The notes: generated from the letters alone by a model not told the origin. 64,000 nucleotides of DNA from G963663315 sp965208975 (GCA_965208975.1 CBDBQH010000003.1:1178001-1242000), one strand, 5' to 3'. Numbered from the stretch's first letter, positions 33,308-42,298 are shown. Translations and numbers: made by a program.

Positions 33308-33493
33308 ATGACACCAGAGGTATTAACCATAATCGGCGTAGGCTTGGCATTGGCTGGCGCGATCATCCCGGCAATCAATGGCCTGCGGCAACAGGTCAAC
33401 CAGCAAGGCCAACAGATCACACAGATTGCCCAACAGGTAGGGCACTTGTCCGGGTTGCTGGAAGGCTTGAAGGCTTGCGGGGAAGGCCGGTAG
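33308..33493 (+). CDS. 61-residue membrane-anchored coiled-coil protein (copy 1)
   Basis: N-terminal membrane helix VLTIIGVGLALAGAIIPAI, then a short coil NGLRQQVNQQGQQITQIAQQ and the conserved tail VGHLSGLLEGL. It is a short relative of the 102-residue protein at 18183. An AGGCGGAG ribosome-binding site precedes it. It is followed on the same strand by DUF1640-like gene F1, so the two are probably co-expressed. Confidence 0.72.
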   Translation: MTPEVLTIIGVGLALAGAIIPAINGLRQQVNQQGQQITQIAQQVGHLSGLLEGLKACGEGR

Positions 33494-33537
33494 CGGGCGC
33501 GACCGACCGCGAGAGTTGATAGACAGGGAACCCAACC

Positions 33538-33765
33538 ATGACAGCGTACACCATCGACACACTGGCCACAGCGCGGAAACTGCAAGAAGCCGGGTTTGAA
33601 TCGAACCAGGCCGAAGCCGTGGCGCAAGCTATCGCACATTCCGGGCAAGAGTTAGCGACAAAATCGGACATTGCCGGATTGCGCTGGATGTTCGGTATTC
33701 AGTTTGTGCTGACCCTGTTAATCCTTGCCCGCGTGTTTGACTTCATCGGGGCGCCGGGGCAGTAA
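33538..33765 (+). CDS. DUF1640-like tail-anchored coiled-coil protein (copy F1)
   Basis: A 75-residue protein: MTAYTIDTLATARKLQEAGF, QAEAVAQAIAHSGQELATKS, LRWMFGIQFVLTLLILARVF and the ending FDFIGAPGQ. It differs from copy F2 (42640-42867) at one residue (His/Tyr in the AIAHSG segment). Unknown function. Confidence 0.78.
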   Translation: MTAYTIDTLATARKLQEAGFESNQAEAVAQAIAHSGQELATKSDIAGLRWMFGIQFVLTLLILARVFDFIGAPGQ

Positions 33766-33915
33766 ATCATCCAGTCCAGTTTGCCGAATCGGACGAACTG
33801 GACGGAAAAGCAGGGAAGTGACCACTTGGTTTAATGCGATAAATACAAGTACATCTTCCAAAGTAGAAATCAGTCATAAGTTGGTCAACTAACCTGTTCT
33901 GGAAGCATCCAAACC

Positions 33916-34785
33916 ATGAATATTGATAACAAAACAATCTGGCAGCATGCTGCCGGTGACACTGATCGCAATTACGTGGAGCTGTGCCTGAAGTGGGATG
34001 TAGTTCTGAATGGTCCCGCAAAAGAGGGGGCTTGGCCAGACTGCGAGAAACAACTCAGACATGATAAATGGACAGAAAGAAAGATCACGGGCCTGCGCCG
34101 ATTTTGCGAAGAAATGTCTGATGGCGATATCGTTGTCTTGCGTATGGGGACAAATTCTGTTTATGGGGTGGGTCACATCGTTGGGAAATATCAGTGGAAC
34201 CCATGCTTTAATGATGTAGATGGATGGGACATCGGCCATGTGTGGCGCGTTCGTTGGCTCTGGAAATATACCGACCGGAACAGTGGGAAACCTAAAACAT
34301 TCGATACGTATACGCTAAAGCGGGGCGACACGACTCAGAAGCTTGATTCCGAAGAAGTGAAATCATGGTTAAAATCCTTAGATATAACCAGTAATGATTA
34401 TGATCGTTCTCTGCCTCCTCTCCCTGAGGAGAACGACAGTGCAGAAATTAGCTTGGAAAGCATATCGGAAGAACTATTCGATGCAGGAATGGCTAGCAAC
34501 TCGATTTCAAATTTACTTGATGAAATGGGCGAACTGACCCGCATCGCAAAGTGGTATGATCGTTCGGGAGAAGCTCCCTCTGAGCATGAGACAGTAAGCT
34601 ATCTCGTCGTACCGCTTCTTCGCGCTCTTGGCTGGACCCCACAAAAAATGGCCATCGAATGGAACAATATTGATGTTGCGTTGTTCTCCGGTATTCCTCG
34701 CGATAATCTTCGCGATAAATATCCGATATACGACTGTCTTGGCGCCAGCGAAGCGCTCTTGAAGATGAGTCCCACTCAGGGATAA
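33916..34785 (+). pseudogene. EVE-like/restriction nuclease protein, C-terminus lost
   Basis: A 289-codon ORF. The N-terminal part (TIWQHAAGDTDRNYVELCLK, DGDIVVLRMGTNSVYGVGHI) resembles an EVE/PUA-like reader domain. A linker follows. The C-terminal part EHETVSYLVVPLLRALGWTP and EWNNIDVALFSGIPRDN is the start of a type I R/Mrr-like nuclease domain. The expected acidic E-x-K catalytic strand after PRDN is absent; the frame ends in unrelated sequence next to the 53-bp repeat. It is probably a disabled modification-dependent restriction enzyme. Confidence 0.55.
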
Positions 34786-34851
34786 CCGAAGCCAGGAGGC
34801 TACGGTGAGAACGGGAGATGGGAGCAGGTATATTATCACCGTTATTCGTTA

Positions 34852-34904
34852 TCGCTGAGTCTGTTTGCCTGATAGAATCACCGTGCAATACTGATATGCA
34901 ACTT
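34852..34904 (+). repeat. 53-bp direct repeat, right copy
   Basis: Identical to 32573-32625. It lies in a 490-bp gene-free stretch (34786-35275) that also contains a ribbon-helix-helix gene fragment. A short motif (ATCGCTGAACCGGCCGCACG at 35226) is shared with 29875 upstream of the quinone oxidoreductase. Confidence 0.85.
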
Positions 34905-34927
34905 GTGTGATCTCTTGATTCAGTTCA

Positions 34928-35060
34928 TTAGGGTAGATGGCCAGGGTCAATGGTCTGCCCCTGGGTCTCTTGCCAGGCTGTTTGTATCAAGGCTTCAATC
35001 ATCCGTGTTCGGGTGACCTGGCGCTGTCGCTCCAGTTCGTCCCGTCTGGAAGCGATCCAA
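34928..35060 (-). pseudogene. Ribbon-helix-helix gene fragment
   Basis: The minus strand reads SRRDELERQRQVTRTRMIEA, LIQTAWQETQGQTIDPG, homologous to the middle of the gene at 20815-21120. Both ends are missing. Third copy of this family in the window. Confidence 0.65.
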
Positions 35061-35275
35061 GACTCGGCTGTTCGAGATTTGTGCGAATGATGGCGAATTA
35101 GTTGCCAAAACGCATATCTGGATGGACGGTATTGGGTATCCAGGTTGTGTAGCTGTAGATCATCAATTCGAGTACATGGATAGTCACTCAACCCCATTCG
35201 CCGGACCCCAGATCGCCGAAAAGGCTATCGCTGAACCGGCCGCACGATTATGCCAAAGTCCGAAATAATAAATCA

Positions 35276-37480
35276 TCATTCCCATCCCAGCACATCTTTC
35301 ATAATTGACCAGCGTGGTTTCCGTCGTGCAGGGTTTTTGCCTTCAATCCAGTATTCGTACAACTGTTGCTGAAAACCTTCATCCTGTTTGATCTTGAGCC
35401 AGGTATTCAGGAAATAAGCCATCTCCAGTTGCCCGTGGGGCATCATCAGCCCCATCGGCACCCACTGCCTGAGGTCATCGGGAACCACCACAGAATACTG
35501 TGGATTTAACAGCGTCCAGGCCGCGCTGGCTTCGGCTGAACCCACAAAAACATCCGGTTTGTCGGATTCCCGGTTCGAGGAGTCATCAATCGCCTTGAAA
35601 AATTCACCCGCATGCCTGAGATCAATAAATTCTTCCGTGTTCGGGAACAGGCTCCTTAACGCCTTTTTGTAATACGGCGCCCCCGGAGCGCCGACCCGCA
35701 CCCCTTTGAGGCGGGAGAGTTTTTCCACCGACAAGTAATTGGCCCGCTCCGAGTCACGCACCACAATACCGACAGTGTGGTAACCATAGGCATCAGAAAA
35801 CAATGCCCTGGATGCTCTTGCCGGAGTAATGGCAATCCCGCCCACAACCAGATCGAGATTGCCCTGATTCAGTAATTGAGCGGGAGAGCGTTTTTCATTT
35901 TCAATTTCATAAAGTTCGAGTTTGATCCCCATGTCGTTCGCCAGAGTATGCAACAGATCCATATCCAGGCCCACAAGATCATTACTCTTGTTCAGGAAAA
36001 CATACGGCAAGGATTCTTCCCAATAACCTACCCGGATGCTGCCCCGTTTGCCAATAATTCTCAACCGGGACTGATCAAGCTCGTCGTCACTTAACGCCGA
36101 CGGAGGACCAATAATCTCCAGGCTTGCGCTATCGCTCATCAATTGCAGGGATGCAAAAGATTGATCGCCAGTATATTTGTAGGGAATAAAGTGCGTAAAC
36201 GCGATACCCGCGCCCGTCAGCGCTACCGCAGTAACACCCAGATGGATGCCCAGCGCAAAAAACATTCGACGCCACCTGAGATGCCCGATAACCGCTACAG
36301 CCACCAGCAGACTGACTACTATGCCATGCAATGCGGCAAGCCCCACGGAACCACGCCCCCAGACTACAGTACCGAGCAAATACAATTCGAACTGATCCGC
36401 AGGCATACTGAAATAATCCAGCAAAAACGGAATTGCCACAGTTACACCACCGAAGGCAGTCAAAATACCCAGGATGATATAAGCTGGATACTGTTCGATT
36501 CCCAGCGGCGAAGCAAGATACCATCCAGAGAACAGTACAAACCCCAGCCCCATCAACGAACCCACGCTCGGAAAACTGTAAGATGTCGGCACCATCACAT
36601 CCACCGCCGCCGATGTTGCATTGGAACTCATGCCATGCTTTTCAAGAATTTCCTTACAGCGCTCCACAATCATCGGCAGCACCACCAGTACCGTACCGGA
36701 GACTATAGCGGTAATCATCGCCTCACCTGCGGCGCTCATCAGTTCCCTGTAAGTAAACGGCGTCGCAAGATGAATCAAAAATGGCAGGGCGACGAAAGCC
36801 AGCAAGGTCCAGACCATGACATAGACCCACAGAAAAACCTGTAGTCGGCCAAGTTCATCCAAAGACAGAGTACCTGATGCAGAGGCTGAAATGGCAAATA
36901 CACCAATCGGAGCAATTTTGGTGACCATGGAAGCAACTTTCATCAATCCGTCACTAATATTCTGGCTGAGGTCCAGAAAAGTATCCTTGTCGGGAACCGA
37001 GATCAGCGCAGCCCCCAGCAACAAACAAAACACCACCACCGCCGGAACAATGGTATTGGATAACGAATTAAAAATATTAGTGGGTATAAAAAGACCGACA
37101 AAATCCAGTGAAGGACTGTCTGCAACCTGACTGCTACTGAAAAGCTCCGCCGTTTCCCACGGTGGGAAAGCAAAAGGCATCAGCGACAAGGTCAGCATGG
37201 TGGTGACCCAGACAAACAGGATCACCATACCCGCCCGTATTCCTATATCCCGGGCAATCGACGCATCCAGTCGGGCCAGACCACTGATGATGGAAACCAG
37301 CACGTAGGGCAAGACCGTCATCTGCAGCAACCGGATATAAACATCACCGACAACGGCCAACCGGCCTGCCGGTTCACCCAGGAAGAGCCCGACAATCAGA
37401 CCCAGGCCAAGGGCCATCAAAACCCTTTGCAATCCGGTTGAATTTTTAAAGAATTTTAAAATCATGATCATTCGCGCCAA
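35276..37480 (-). CDS. Dicarboxylate/amino acid symporter fused to a solute-binding domain
   Basis: A 734-residue fusion. Residues 1-430 are a DAACS/GltP-type sodium or proton symporter: VYIRLLQMTVLPYVLVSIIS, LLLGAALISVPD, a re-entrant loop region with SSNATSAAVDVMVPTSYSFP, then further helices. Residues 470-720 are a family 3 periplasmic binding protein: SIRVGYWEESLPYVFLNKSN, LVGLDMDLLHTLANDMGIKL, NQGNLDLVVGGIAITPARAS and KGVRVGAPGAPYY. A final helix near residue 425 places the binding domain in the periplasm. It probably captures and imports an acidic amino acid or dicarboxylate. Confidence 0.85.
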   Translation of the reverse strand: MARMIMILKFFKNSTGLQRVLMALGLGLIVGLFLGEPAGRLAVVGDVYIRLLQMTVLPYVLVSIISGLARLDASIARDIGIRAGMVILFVWVTTMLTLSLMPFAFPPWETAELFSSSQVADSPSLDFVGLFIPTNIFNSLSNTIVPAVVVFCLLLGAALISVPDKDTFLDLSQNISDGLMKVASMVTKIAPIGVFAISASASGTLSLDELGRLQVFLWVYVMVWTLLAFVALPFLIHLATPFTYRELMSAAGEAMITAIVSGTVLVVLPMIVERCKEILEKHGMSSNATSAAVDVMVPTSYSFPSVGSLMGLGFVLFSGWYLASPLGIEQYPAYIILGILTAFGGVTVAIPFLLDYFSMPADQFELYLLGTVVWGRGSVGLAALHGIVVSLLVAVAVIGHLRWRRMFFALGIHLGVTAVALTGAGIAFTHFIPYKYTGDQSFASLQLMSDSASLEIIGPPSALSDDELDQSRLRIIGKRGSIRVGYWEESLPYVFLNKSNDLVGLDMDLLHTLANDMGIKLELYEIENEKRSPAQLLNQGNLDLVVGGIAITPARASRALFSDAYGYHTVGIVVRDSERANYLSVEKLSRLKGVRVGAPGAPYYKKALRSLFPNTEEFIDLRHAGEFFKAIDDSSNRESDKPDVFVGSAEASAAWTLLNPQYSVVVPDDLRQWVPMGLMMPHGQLEMAYFLNTWLKIKQDEGFQQQLYEYWIEGKNPARRKPRWSIMKDVLGWE

Positions 37481-37688
37481 TGATAGTAGTATAAAACCGT
37501 TATCGTCCGAAAAGTAACCAATACCCGCGATTACGCTGAGTCGGTCATACGGGGTCGGCGCCCAACCTCAGCGCTCTGGGCACGAAGTCCGGCGGTTTTG
37601 AAATCCGCAACGGTCCGGGCAACGCGGTTGCCAGGAAATCCGGATAGAAGATGATATATTTATAGTTCTGGTTGCTAATTATGAATTA

Positions 37689-37754
37689 ATGATCGCCGAT
37701 ACACCCAAACCACCCTACTACGCTGTTATTTTCTCCAGCCTGCAATCGGACGAC
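37689..37754 (+). pseudogene. First 66 bp of an ABM-like gene
   Basis: The first 22 codons of the ABM-like gene, nearly identical to 38366-38431. It breaks off just upstream of parDE. Together with the intact gene after parE this makes 66-bp direct repeats around the toxin-antitoxin genes. The rest of 37481-37837 holds no other gene; a further degenerate copy of the ABM start (GTGATCGCAGATACG) is at 37768-37782. Confidence 0.85.
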
Positions 37755-37837
37755 ATGACTCAATCAAGTGATCGCAGATACGTGAAAATGATGCTATATT
37801 ACATCATAACAACATCACTCATTTTTCGAGAAAAGAC

Positions 37838-38098
37838 ATGACCAGAGCCAGTATTTCTATTTCACCACCTAATGACGAATGGATACAGTCGCAAATCGAA
37901 AGCGAAGAATTTTCCAGCCGTAGCGAGGTGGTAAACGACCTGGTACGCAAAGCTCGAAAAGAACAAGAAAAAATCCAAACAATCCGTGCGGCGCTTATTA
38001 TAGGCGAAGAAAGCGGATTCTCAGGCCGGACACCGGAAGATGTAAAGCAAACCGTTATCAAGAGGCTGCAAGGCAATGGGCAGTTACCGCTTAAGTGA
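37838..38098 (+). CDS. parD: ParD-family antitoxin
   Basis: An 86-residue protein. The ribbon-helix-helix N-terminus (RASISISPPNDEWIQSQIES) and EFSSRSEVVNDLVRKAR are typical of ParD. The C-terminal tail, which binds the toxin, contains EESGFSGRTPEDVKQTVI. It overlaps parE by 23 bp. Upstream, TGATG and CATCA half-sites around TATATTA (37792-37808) could be its operator. Confidence 0.9.
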   Translation: MTRASISISPPNDEWIQSQIESEEFSSRSEVVNDLVRKARKEQEKIQTIRAALIIGEESGFSGRTPEDVKQTVIKRLQGNGQLPLK

Positions 38099-38369
38099 TG
38101 CGGCGCTTGCCGACCTCGATAGAATTTATGAATACGGTATTTTGACTTTCGGCTTGCGACAGGCCGACAAATATTATGACGGGCTTTTGCTGTATTTTCA
38201 GGATATCGCAGACAACCCGTTGGTATATGTTGGCGTTGATGAAATCTGCGCCGGATATCGCCGTGCCACGTATAACAGCGATACGGTTTATTACCGAATT
38301 GAAGGGGCAGAGGTGGAGATAATTCGAATATTAGGCCGACAAGACCCGTGTAAAGAGCTAATCAAATGA
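38076..38369 (+). CDS. parE: ParE-family toxin
   Basis: A 97-residue RelE/ParE superfamily toxin: YRLSDAALADLDRIYEYGIL, then DICAG-like DEICAGYRRATYNSDTVYYR and VEIIRILGRQDP. ParE toxins poison DNA gyrase. The gene overlaps parD upstream, and its stop overlaps the start of the ABM-like gene by 4 bp. Confidence 0.9.
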   Translation: MGSYRLSDAALADLDRIYEYGILTFGLRQADKYYDGLLLYFQDIADNPLVYVGVDEICAGYRRATYNSDTVYYRIEGAEVEIIRILGRQDPCKELIK

Positions 38370-38698
38370 TCGCCGATACGCCCAAACCACCCTACTACGC
38401 TGTTATTTTCTCCAGCCTGCAATCAGACGACACGCAGGGTTACGATGAGATGGCTGGCCGGATGCAGGAACTTGCCGCAAAACAACCGGGCTACCTGGGT
38501 TTTGAATCGGCCCGGGATGGCTTGGGTTTAACCGTCTCTTACTGGAAGGATGAAGCGTCCCTGTTGAACTGGAAAGCAAATATCGAGCATCAGACAGCGC
38601 AAAAAATGGGCAAAAAGCAATGGTATGCGCGTTACAAGGTCCGGATTGCGAAAGTGGAACGGGATTATCACGATCGTGAATCCACTCTGGAAGTCTGA
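38366..38698 (+). CDS. ABM/YgiN-like monooxygenase-fold protein (copy 2)
   Basis: A 110-residue protein almost identical to the one at 32766. It differs mainly in the segment DEASLLNWKANIEH (copy 1: DEAAIADWKANIEH) and a few single residues. It starts within the parE stop codon (ATGA), so it is now translationally coupled to the toxin-antitoxin operon. The coupling seems a product of insertion, because the first 66 bp also lie before parD. Confidence 0.82.
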   Translation: MIADTPKPPYYAVIFSSLQSDDTQGYDEMAGRMQELAAKQPGYLGFESARDGLGLTVSYWKDEASLLNWKANIEHQTAQKMGKKQWYARYKVRIAKVERDYHDRESTLEV

Positions 38699-38808
38699 TC
38701 CGGCTTGCCGGAGCATCCCCTGAGTCAACAACATGTTACACTAATAATGTGAAATATCTCATAACAGCGCCCAACCACTGAAAGCACACTCTGGTTACAA
38801 AAATCAGC

Positions 38809-39792
38809 ATGCCGACCCGCGCCCCACAAAATCGAACGCTGTTATGCACTCAAGAAGAACTTCTTGAACTTTCCGATGGGATATTGCGAGTCCAAACAAA
38901 ACTTGATCGTCGAGATATTGATTGCCAGTTAATAGAAGGCGACTTTTTTGAAATAGCGGCATATCTTCCAGATCAATTTGTTGATTTGCTTATATTGGAT
39001 CCGCCATACAATTTAACCAAGAATTTCAATGGCAATTACTTCAGGAAACTGAAAAAGAACAGTTATGTTTCGTGGTTCGAGAAAGTTATAGCGTTGCTCG
39101 TTCCGATGATGAAACCAGCTGCCACACTGTACGTATGTGCAGACTGGCAGACATCAACACTTGTGCTGCCGGTTTTGGAAGAACGATTTTTCATACAAAA
39201 CAGAATCACTTGGGAACGGGAAAAGGGGCGCGGAGCAAGGCGAAACTGGAAGAACAATGTGGAAGACATCTGGTTTTGCACTAATTCCCCGGATTACTAT
39301 TTCGATGTGGATTCCGTAAAACTGAAGCGCAGAGTCCTGGCGCCCTATCGCGTGAATGGAGAGCCGAAGGATTGGGAGCGGGGAAGTGATGGTAATTATC
39401 GACTGACGCATCCATCGAATATCTGGACAGATTTAACGGTGCCTTTCTGGTCAATGCCCGAAAACACTCCGCATCCTGCACAAAAGCCGGAAAAATTGTT
39501 TGCGAAACTAATGCTTGCCAGCTCCAAACAGGGTGACTTCGTCTTTGATCCGTTTTTGGGTAGTGGCACATCTGCGGTCGTTGCAGAAAAGCTGGGTAGA
39601 CGCTGGTGCGGCATTGATATCAATAGAGAATACCTTTGCTGGACAAGAAAACGTATATGCTCTGCGCGTTCAGACACAACCATTCAGGGTTACAAGGACG
39701 GCGTATTTTGGGAACGAAACTCTCTCCCTCAACAGCAAAAGAAACATAGACAGAAAAAATCAGAACAACCCTCCCAGAAAACGTTTTTTTGA
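38809..39792 (+). CDS. Beta-class DNA methyltransferase
   Basis: A 327-residue site-specific DNA methyltransferase (N6-adenine or N4-cytosine). The catalytic motif IV is LILDPPYNLTKNF near residue 64. The AdoMet-binding FDPFLGSGTSAVVAEKLGR is near residue 246. DPPY before F-x-G-x-G defines the beta class. TRD-like sequence lies between them. The following gene, probably the cognate nuclease, is broken, so this is likely an orphan methylase. A 44-bp piece of this gene is repeated at 33105. Confidence 0.9.
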   Translation: MPTRAPQNRTLLCTQEELLELSDGILRVQTKLDRRDIDCQLIEGDFFEIAAYLPDQFVDLLILDPPYNLTKNFNGNYFRKLKKNSYVSWFEKVIALLVPMMKPAATLYVCADWQTSTLVLPVLEERFFIQNRITWEREKGRGARRNWKNNVEDIWFCTNSPDYYFDVDSVKLKRRVLAPYRVNGEPKDWERGSDGNYRLTHPSNIWTDLTVPFWSMPENTPHPAQKPEKLFAKLMLASSKQGDFVFDPFLGSGTSAVVAEKLGRRWCGIDINREYLCWTRKRICSARSDTTIQGYKDGVFWERNSLPQQQKKHRQKKSEQPSQKTFF

Positions 39793-40101
39793 ATGAAGTC
39801 GACTTTCTATTATCAAGGCCACCACAGGCAAGTGGCTGCAAGCATACAGGAATACATAAATTCCCTGGACATGGACAGTTTCCTTTCTCCAGCAACCGCC
39901 CGTAGCCCAAGAGCGGTTGGAGATGCATTGGGAAGCGAGGTTGTCTATGTCGGGGCGCACTATGGCGCGACCGAGTGGTTTCAGTAGTAGATGAACCAGC
40001 CGGATTGATAACGCAATTATCTGAAGGCGGAGAGCTTCTGGGAAATCAACCGAAAAGCGCGATAGCAATTATCGCGCCAGGCGGTGGCCGCGACCGGTGT
40101 T
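39793..40101 (+). pseudogene. Broken restriction endonuclease partner
   Basis: It starts directly after the methylase stop (TGAATG). The first frame gives KSTFYYQGHHRQVAASIQEY and ATARSPRAVGDALGSEVV, then stops at 39987. A second frame continues with VSVVDEPAGLITQLSEGGEL and AIAIIAPGGGRDRC to 40101. Position and the SPRAVGDA stretch suggest the cognate nuclease, frameshifted and shortened. The specific family is not recognised. A hairpin (GCGCGATA arms) lies at 40057-40077. Confidence 0.5.
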
Positions 40102-40133
40102 AAGAGCAAATAGACGCTTTGTTTAGAGTCAAT

Positions 40134-40862
40134 TTACCCCGATTCTTCTATAATTTCCAGCCAGATATTTAATTCTTCTCTCCACTTCGAGAAGTCGAAC
40201 CATCCACATCCTATACATCCTTCAGGATTTTTCTTATCGGATGGCTCCCATTTTTCAGTTCCCGCATAGAAAAACCGGATATTGAAAGGTGTCCCGCGTA
40301 ATCCGGTTTTAAGGCAGTTTTCACAAGCTCTGCTTTTTAATAAATTATGACTCACCGCACCATTTGATCTTTTCAGTAATTGGAAATAATCCAAAATATC
40401 TTTATCATCCATTTTTGCATAGTCATTTTGTTCTTTTTCAGTTTGAGCGTCCCATCGTATTCTTGGGAGTTTATGATCAATAGTAAGTTGGCTGGGTGGT
40501 CTTTTGGTCATTTCCACAACATCTTGATATTGGAGGAGTGCAAATACTCTTTTGGAAAAGTATGGTGAAAATACGCCAACCGGTATTGCGGACTCAAACT
40601 CACCCGTCCATCTATCTTGTCTTGTTTTGATTCCACAAGTCTTACAATCCCTGTTGATGCTTTCAATAATCAGCCCATCTCGATCTTTTGTTCCATTTCG
40701 CAATCCTTTGATCCCGCCACTTCCTGCAATTTGCGTCGTTCCAACGTGTTCATATTCGCATTCCCTGCAATGCCAGTTTTTATCTTTCAGGACACAGTAA
40801 ACTTTGTATTGCTTGCCATTCTTTTTGCCTGCAAACGATTTTTCATATTTGCTTTCCGGCAT
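40134..40862 (-). CDS. HNH-type restriction endonuclease
   Basis: A 242-residue protein. CxxC pairs (HCRECEYEH, DCKTCGIK, ACENC, CIGCGW) indicate zinc sites. The nuclease core is LTIDHKLPRIRW (the DH of HNH), followed by GAVSHNLLKSRACENCLKTG, which would carry the later Asn and His-like ligands. It is coupled to the methyltransferase gene upstream (TAATG overlap of 1 bp), so it is the restriction partner. The locus is AT-rich compared with its flanks, suggesting transfer. Confidence 0.78.
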   Translation of the reverse strand: MPESKYEKSFAGKKNGKQYKVYCVLKDKNWHCRECEYEHVGTTQIAGSGGIKGLRNGTKDRDGLIIESINRDCKTCGIKTRQDRWTGEFESAIPVGVFSPYFSKRVFALLQYQDVVEMTKRPPSQLTIDHKLPRIRWDAQTEKEQNDYAKMDDKDILDYFQLLKRSNGAVSHNLLKSRACENCLKTGLRGTPFNIRFFYAGTEKWEPSDKKNPEGCIGCGWFDFSKWREELNIWLEIIEESG

Positions 40863-41869
40863 TAGGAGAGTACCCCTAATTTATCAAAAATTCGTTTAGC
40901 AGCTTTATCAAACATTGCCGCATCGTTTTCATACGCTATAGCTTTTCTTCCCCTGCCTACCGATGCCAGTAATGTTGACCCGCTCCCTGCGAACGGGTCA
41001 ACAACCAAATCATCAGGATTGCTAAACAGGTCTACAAATTCTTTGAGCAAATCATCTGGCTTTTGTGTGGAATGAATGCGTTGTTGCGGCGAAGGAGACT
41101 TGCAAGTGAATACGTTATGAACCGCATGACCATTGAATTTTGTTCCCGATCTTTTTCCTACTACAATAGCTTCCCATGCACTGATCGGTTTGTATTTGTG
41201 ATTAAAGGGAACCGGGTTTGTTTTGTGCCAAACCATCGGACCAACCGCAACAAACTTCTGTTGTTCCAGTATACGGCAATAATCCCCAATTTGAGTGTGT
41301 GCACAGAATATTACAGCCCATCCGCCAACCTTTGGTAAAACCCTTTCAGTCCATTCATCTGGTGACGGGAAATTATTGTCCCAATCCCCAAAATTCCCTT
41401 TGGGCATAATGAAATCACCACCACTTTTTCTCAGTCTTCTCGGTATTTGACTCTCACAAATATATGGCTTGCTTATGCTGTAAGGGGGGTCAGTAAGCAA
41501 TAAATCAATAGAAGCATCCTCCATTTTTTCGATTGCCGCAATTCCATCACCAAAATGAAATTCATAATTATCATAAACAAGAGAATCAAGGAAATAATCC
41601 GTTTCGGAAATATCTTTCAAAATGTTGGAAAGCTTGTTTTCCAAGTCATCCCTTGTTTCCTCTACCAGACTTACGTTGCTGGATTCTATAAGCAAATCTC
41701 CAAGATTGAATATCTTTCCATTATTTTTAAAATGCAGCCTGATTTGAAACCTACCATTCCCCACTTCTATCGGATTAGAGTGACTAATGTACTTCCTTCT
41801 GTGGGGAAAGTTTTTGCCAAGCCAAAAATTGACACTGGCTCGTAGCGAAATAACTTGTTCCGTAGTCAT
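40862..41869 (-). CDS. Beta-class DNA methyltransferase of the HNH R-M system
   Basis: A 335-residue methyltransferase. Motif IV is LLLTDPPYSISKPY near residue 128 and the AdoMet motif is VVDPFAGSGSTLLASVGRGR near residue 293. A roughly 100-residue N-terminal extension precedes the catalytic part. DPPY precedes F-x-G-S-G, so beta class (N4-cytosine or N6-adenine). It is transcribed before the nuclease, allowing host DNA to be protected first. Confidence 0.9.
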   Translation of the reverse strand: MTTEQVISLRASVNFWLGKNFPHRRKYISHSNPIEVGNGRFQIRLHFKNNGKIFNLGDLLIESSNVSLVEETRDDLENKLSNILKDISETDYFLDSLVYDNYEFHFGDGIAAIEKMEDASIDLLLTDPPYSISKPYICESQIPRRLRKSGGDFIMPKGNFGDWDNNFPSPDEWTERVLPKVGGWAVIFCAHTQIGDYCRILEQQKFVAVGPMVWHKTNPVPFNHKYKPISAWEAIVVGKRSGTKFNGHAVHNVFTCKSPSPQQRIHSTQKPDDLLKEFVDLFSNPDDLVVDPFAGSGSTLLASVGRGRKAIAYENDAAMFDKAAKRIFDKLGVLS

Positions 41870-41944
41870 GTAGTCTCTCTATTAACCAGCCGCGAACAAC
41901 TTAATCTTCTTCCCATCATCCCCCGAACAATGTAATGTGTTCGG

Positions 41945-42151
41945 CTAAACGTCAACCGAGCCTAACACTGCCTCTAATTTCCCAAAGAGATTTTTATGGC
42001 AACGCTTTGATTCGTCACGATCATTAACAGTTGAATGGAAGTTCTTGACCAATTTTTTGACATCGGGGTCGGTTGCTGTAATGTGAATTTCACCTTTCTC
42101 TCCGCGCCAAATACCAATTTCAAACCGAACACTCTTATCCGATACTTTCAT
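41945..42151 (-). CDS. Small hypothetical protein upstream of the R-M genes
   Basis: A 68-residue hydrophilic protein: MKVSDKSVRFEIGIWRGEKG, then HITATDPDVKKLVKNFHSTV and a C-terminus LFGKLEAVLGSVDV. I recognise no family and no helix-turn-helix. It is on the same strand as the R-M genes, 75 bp upstream. A controller role is possible but not supported. Confidence 0.45.
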   Translation of the reverse strand: MKVSDKSVRFEIGIWRGEKGEIHITATDPDVKKLVKNFHSTVNDRDESKRCHKNLFGKLEAVLGSVDV

Positions 42152-42298
42152 TTAAGTTCTCGCTCGTTCCAGATTCATGCCTGTACGTGGATGGTATCAC
42201 ATCATCACTGCATAATTTGCTCCTAACACACACTCCCAATACTCAGATTTAACAACAACCCCTGTCAAAGCATCCGTGAATATATTACACTTGCCCGC

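Larger units (their letters stand above)
33157..33770 (+). repeat. 614-bp duplicated block, left copy
   Basis: Same length as 42259-42872, with about ten base differences by eye. It contains a 30-codon ORF, the 61-residue coiled-coil gene and DUF1640-like gene F1. Most differences lie in the first 120 bp or are silent. Confidence 0.92.

Noticed and set aside
36143..36844. 233-codon plus-strand ORF opposite the symporter fusion
   Set aside because: It is a frame shadow with His/Gln/Arg-rich composition and no ribosome-binding site.
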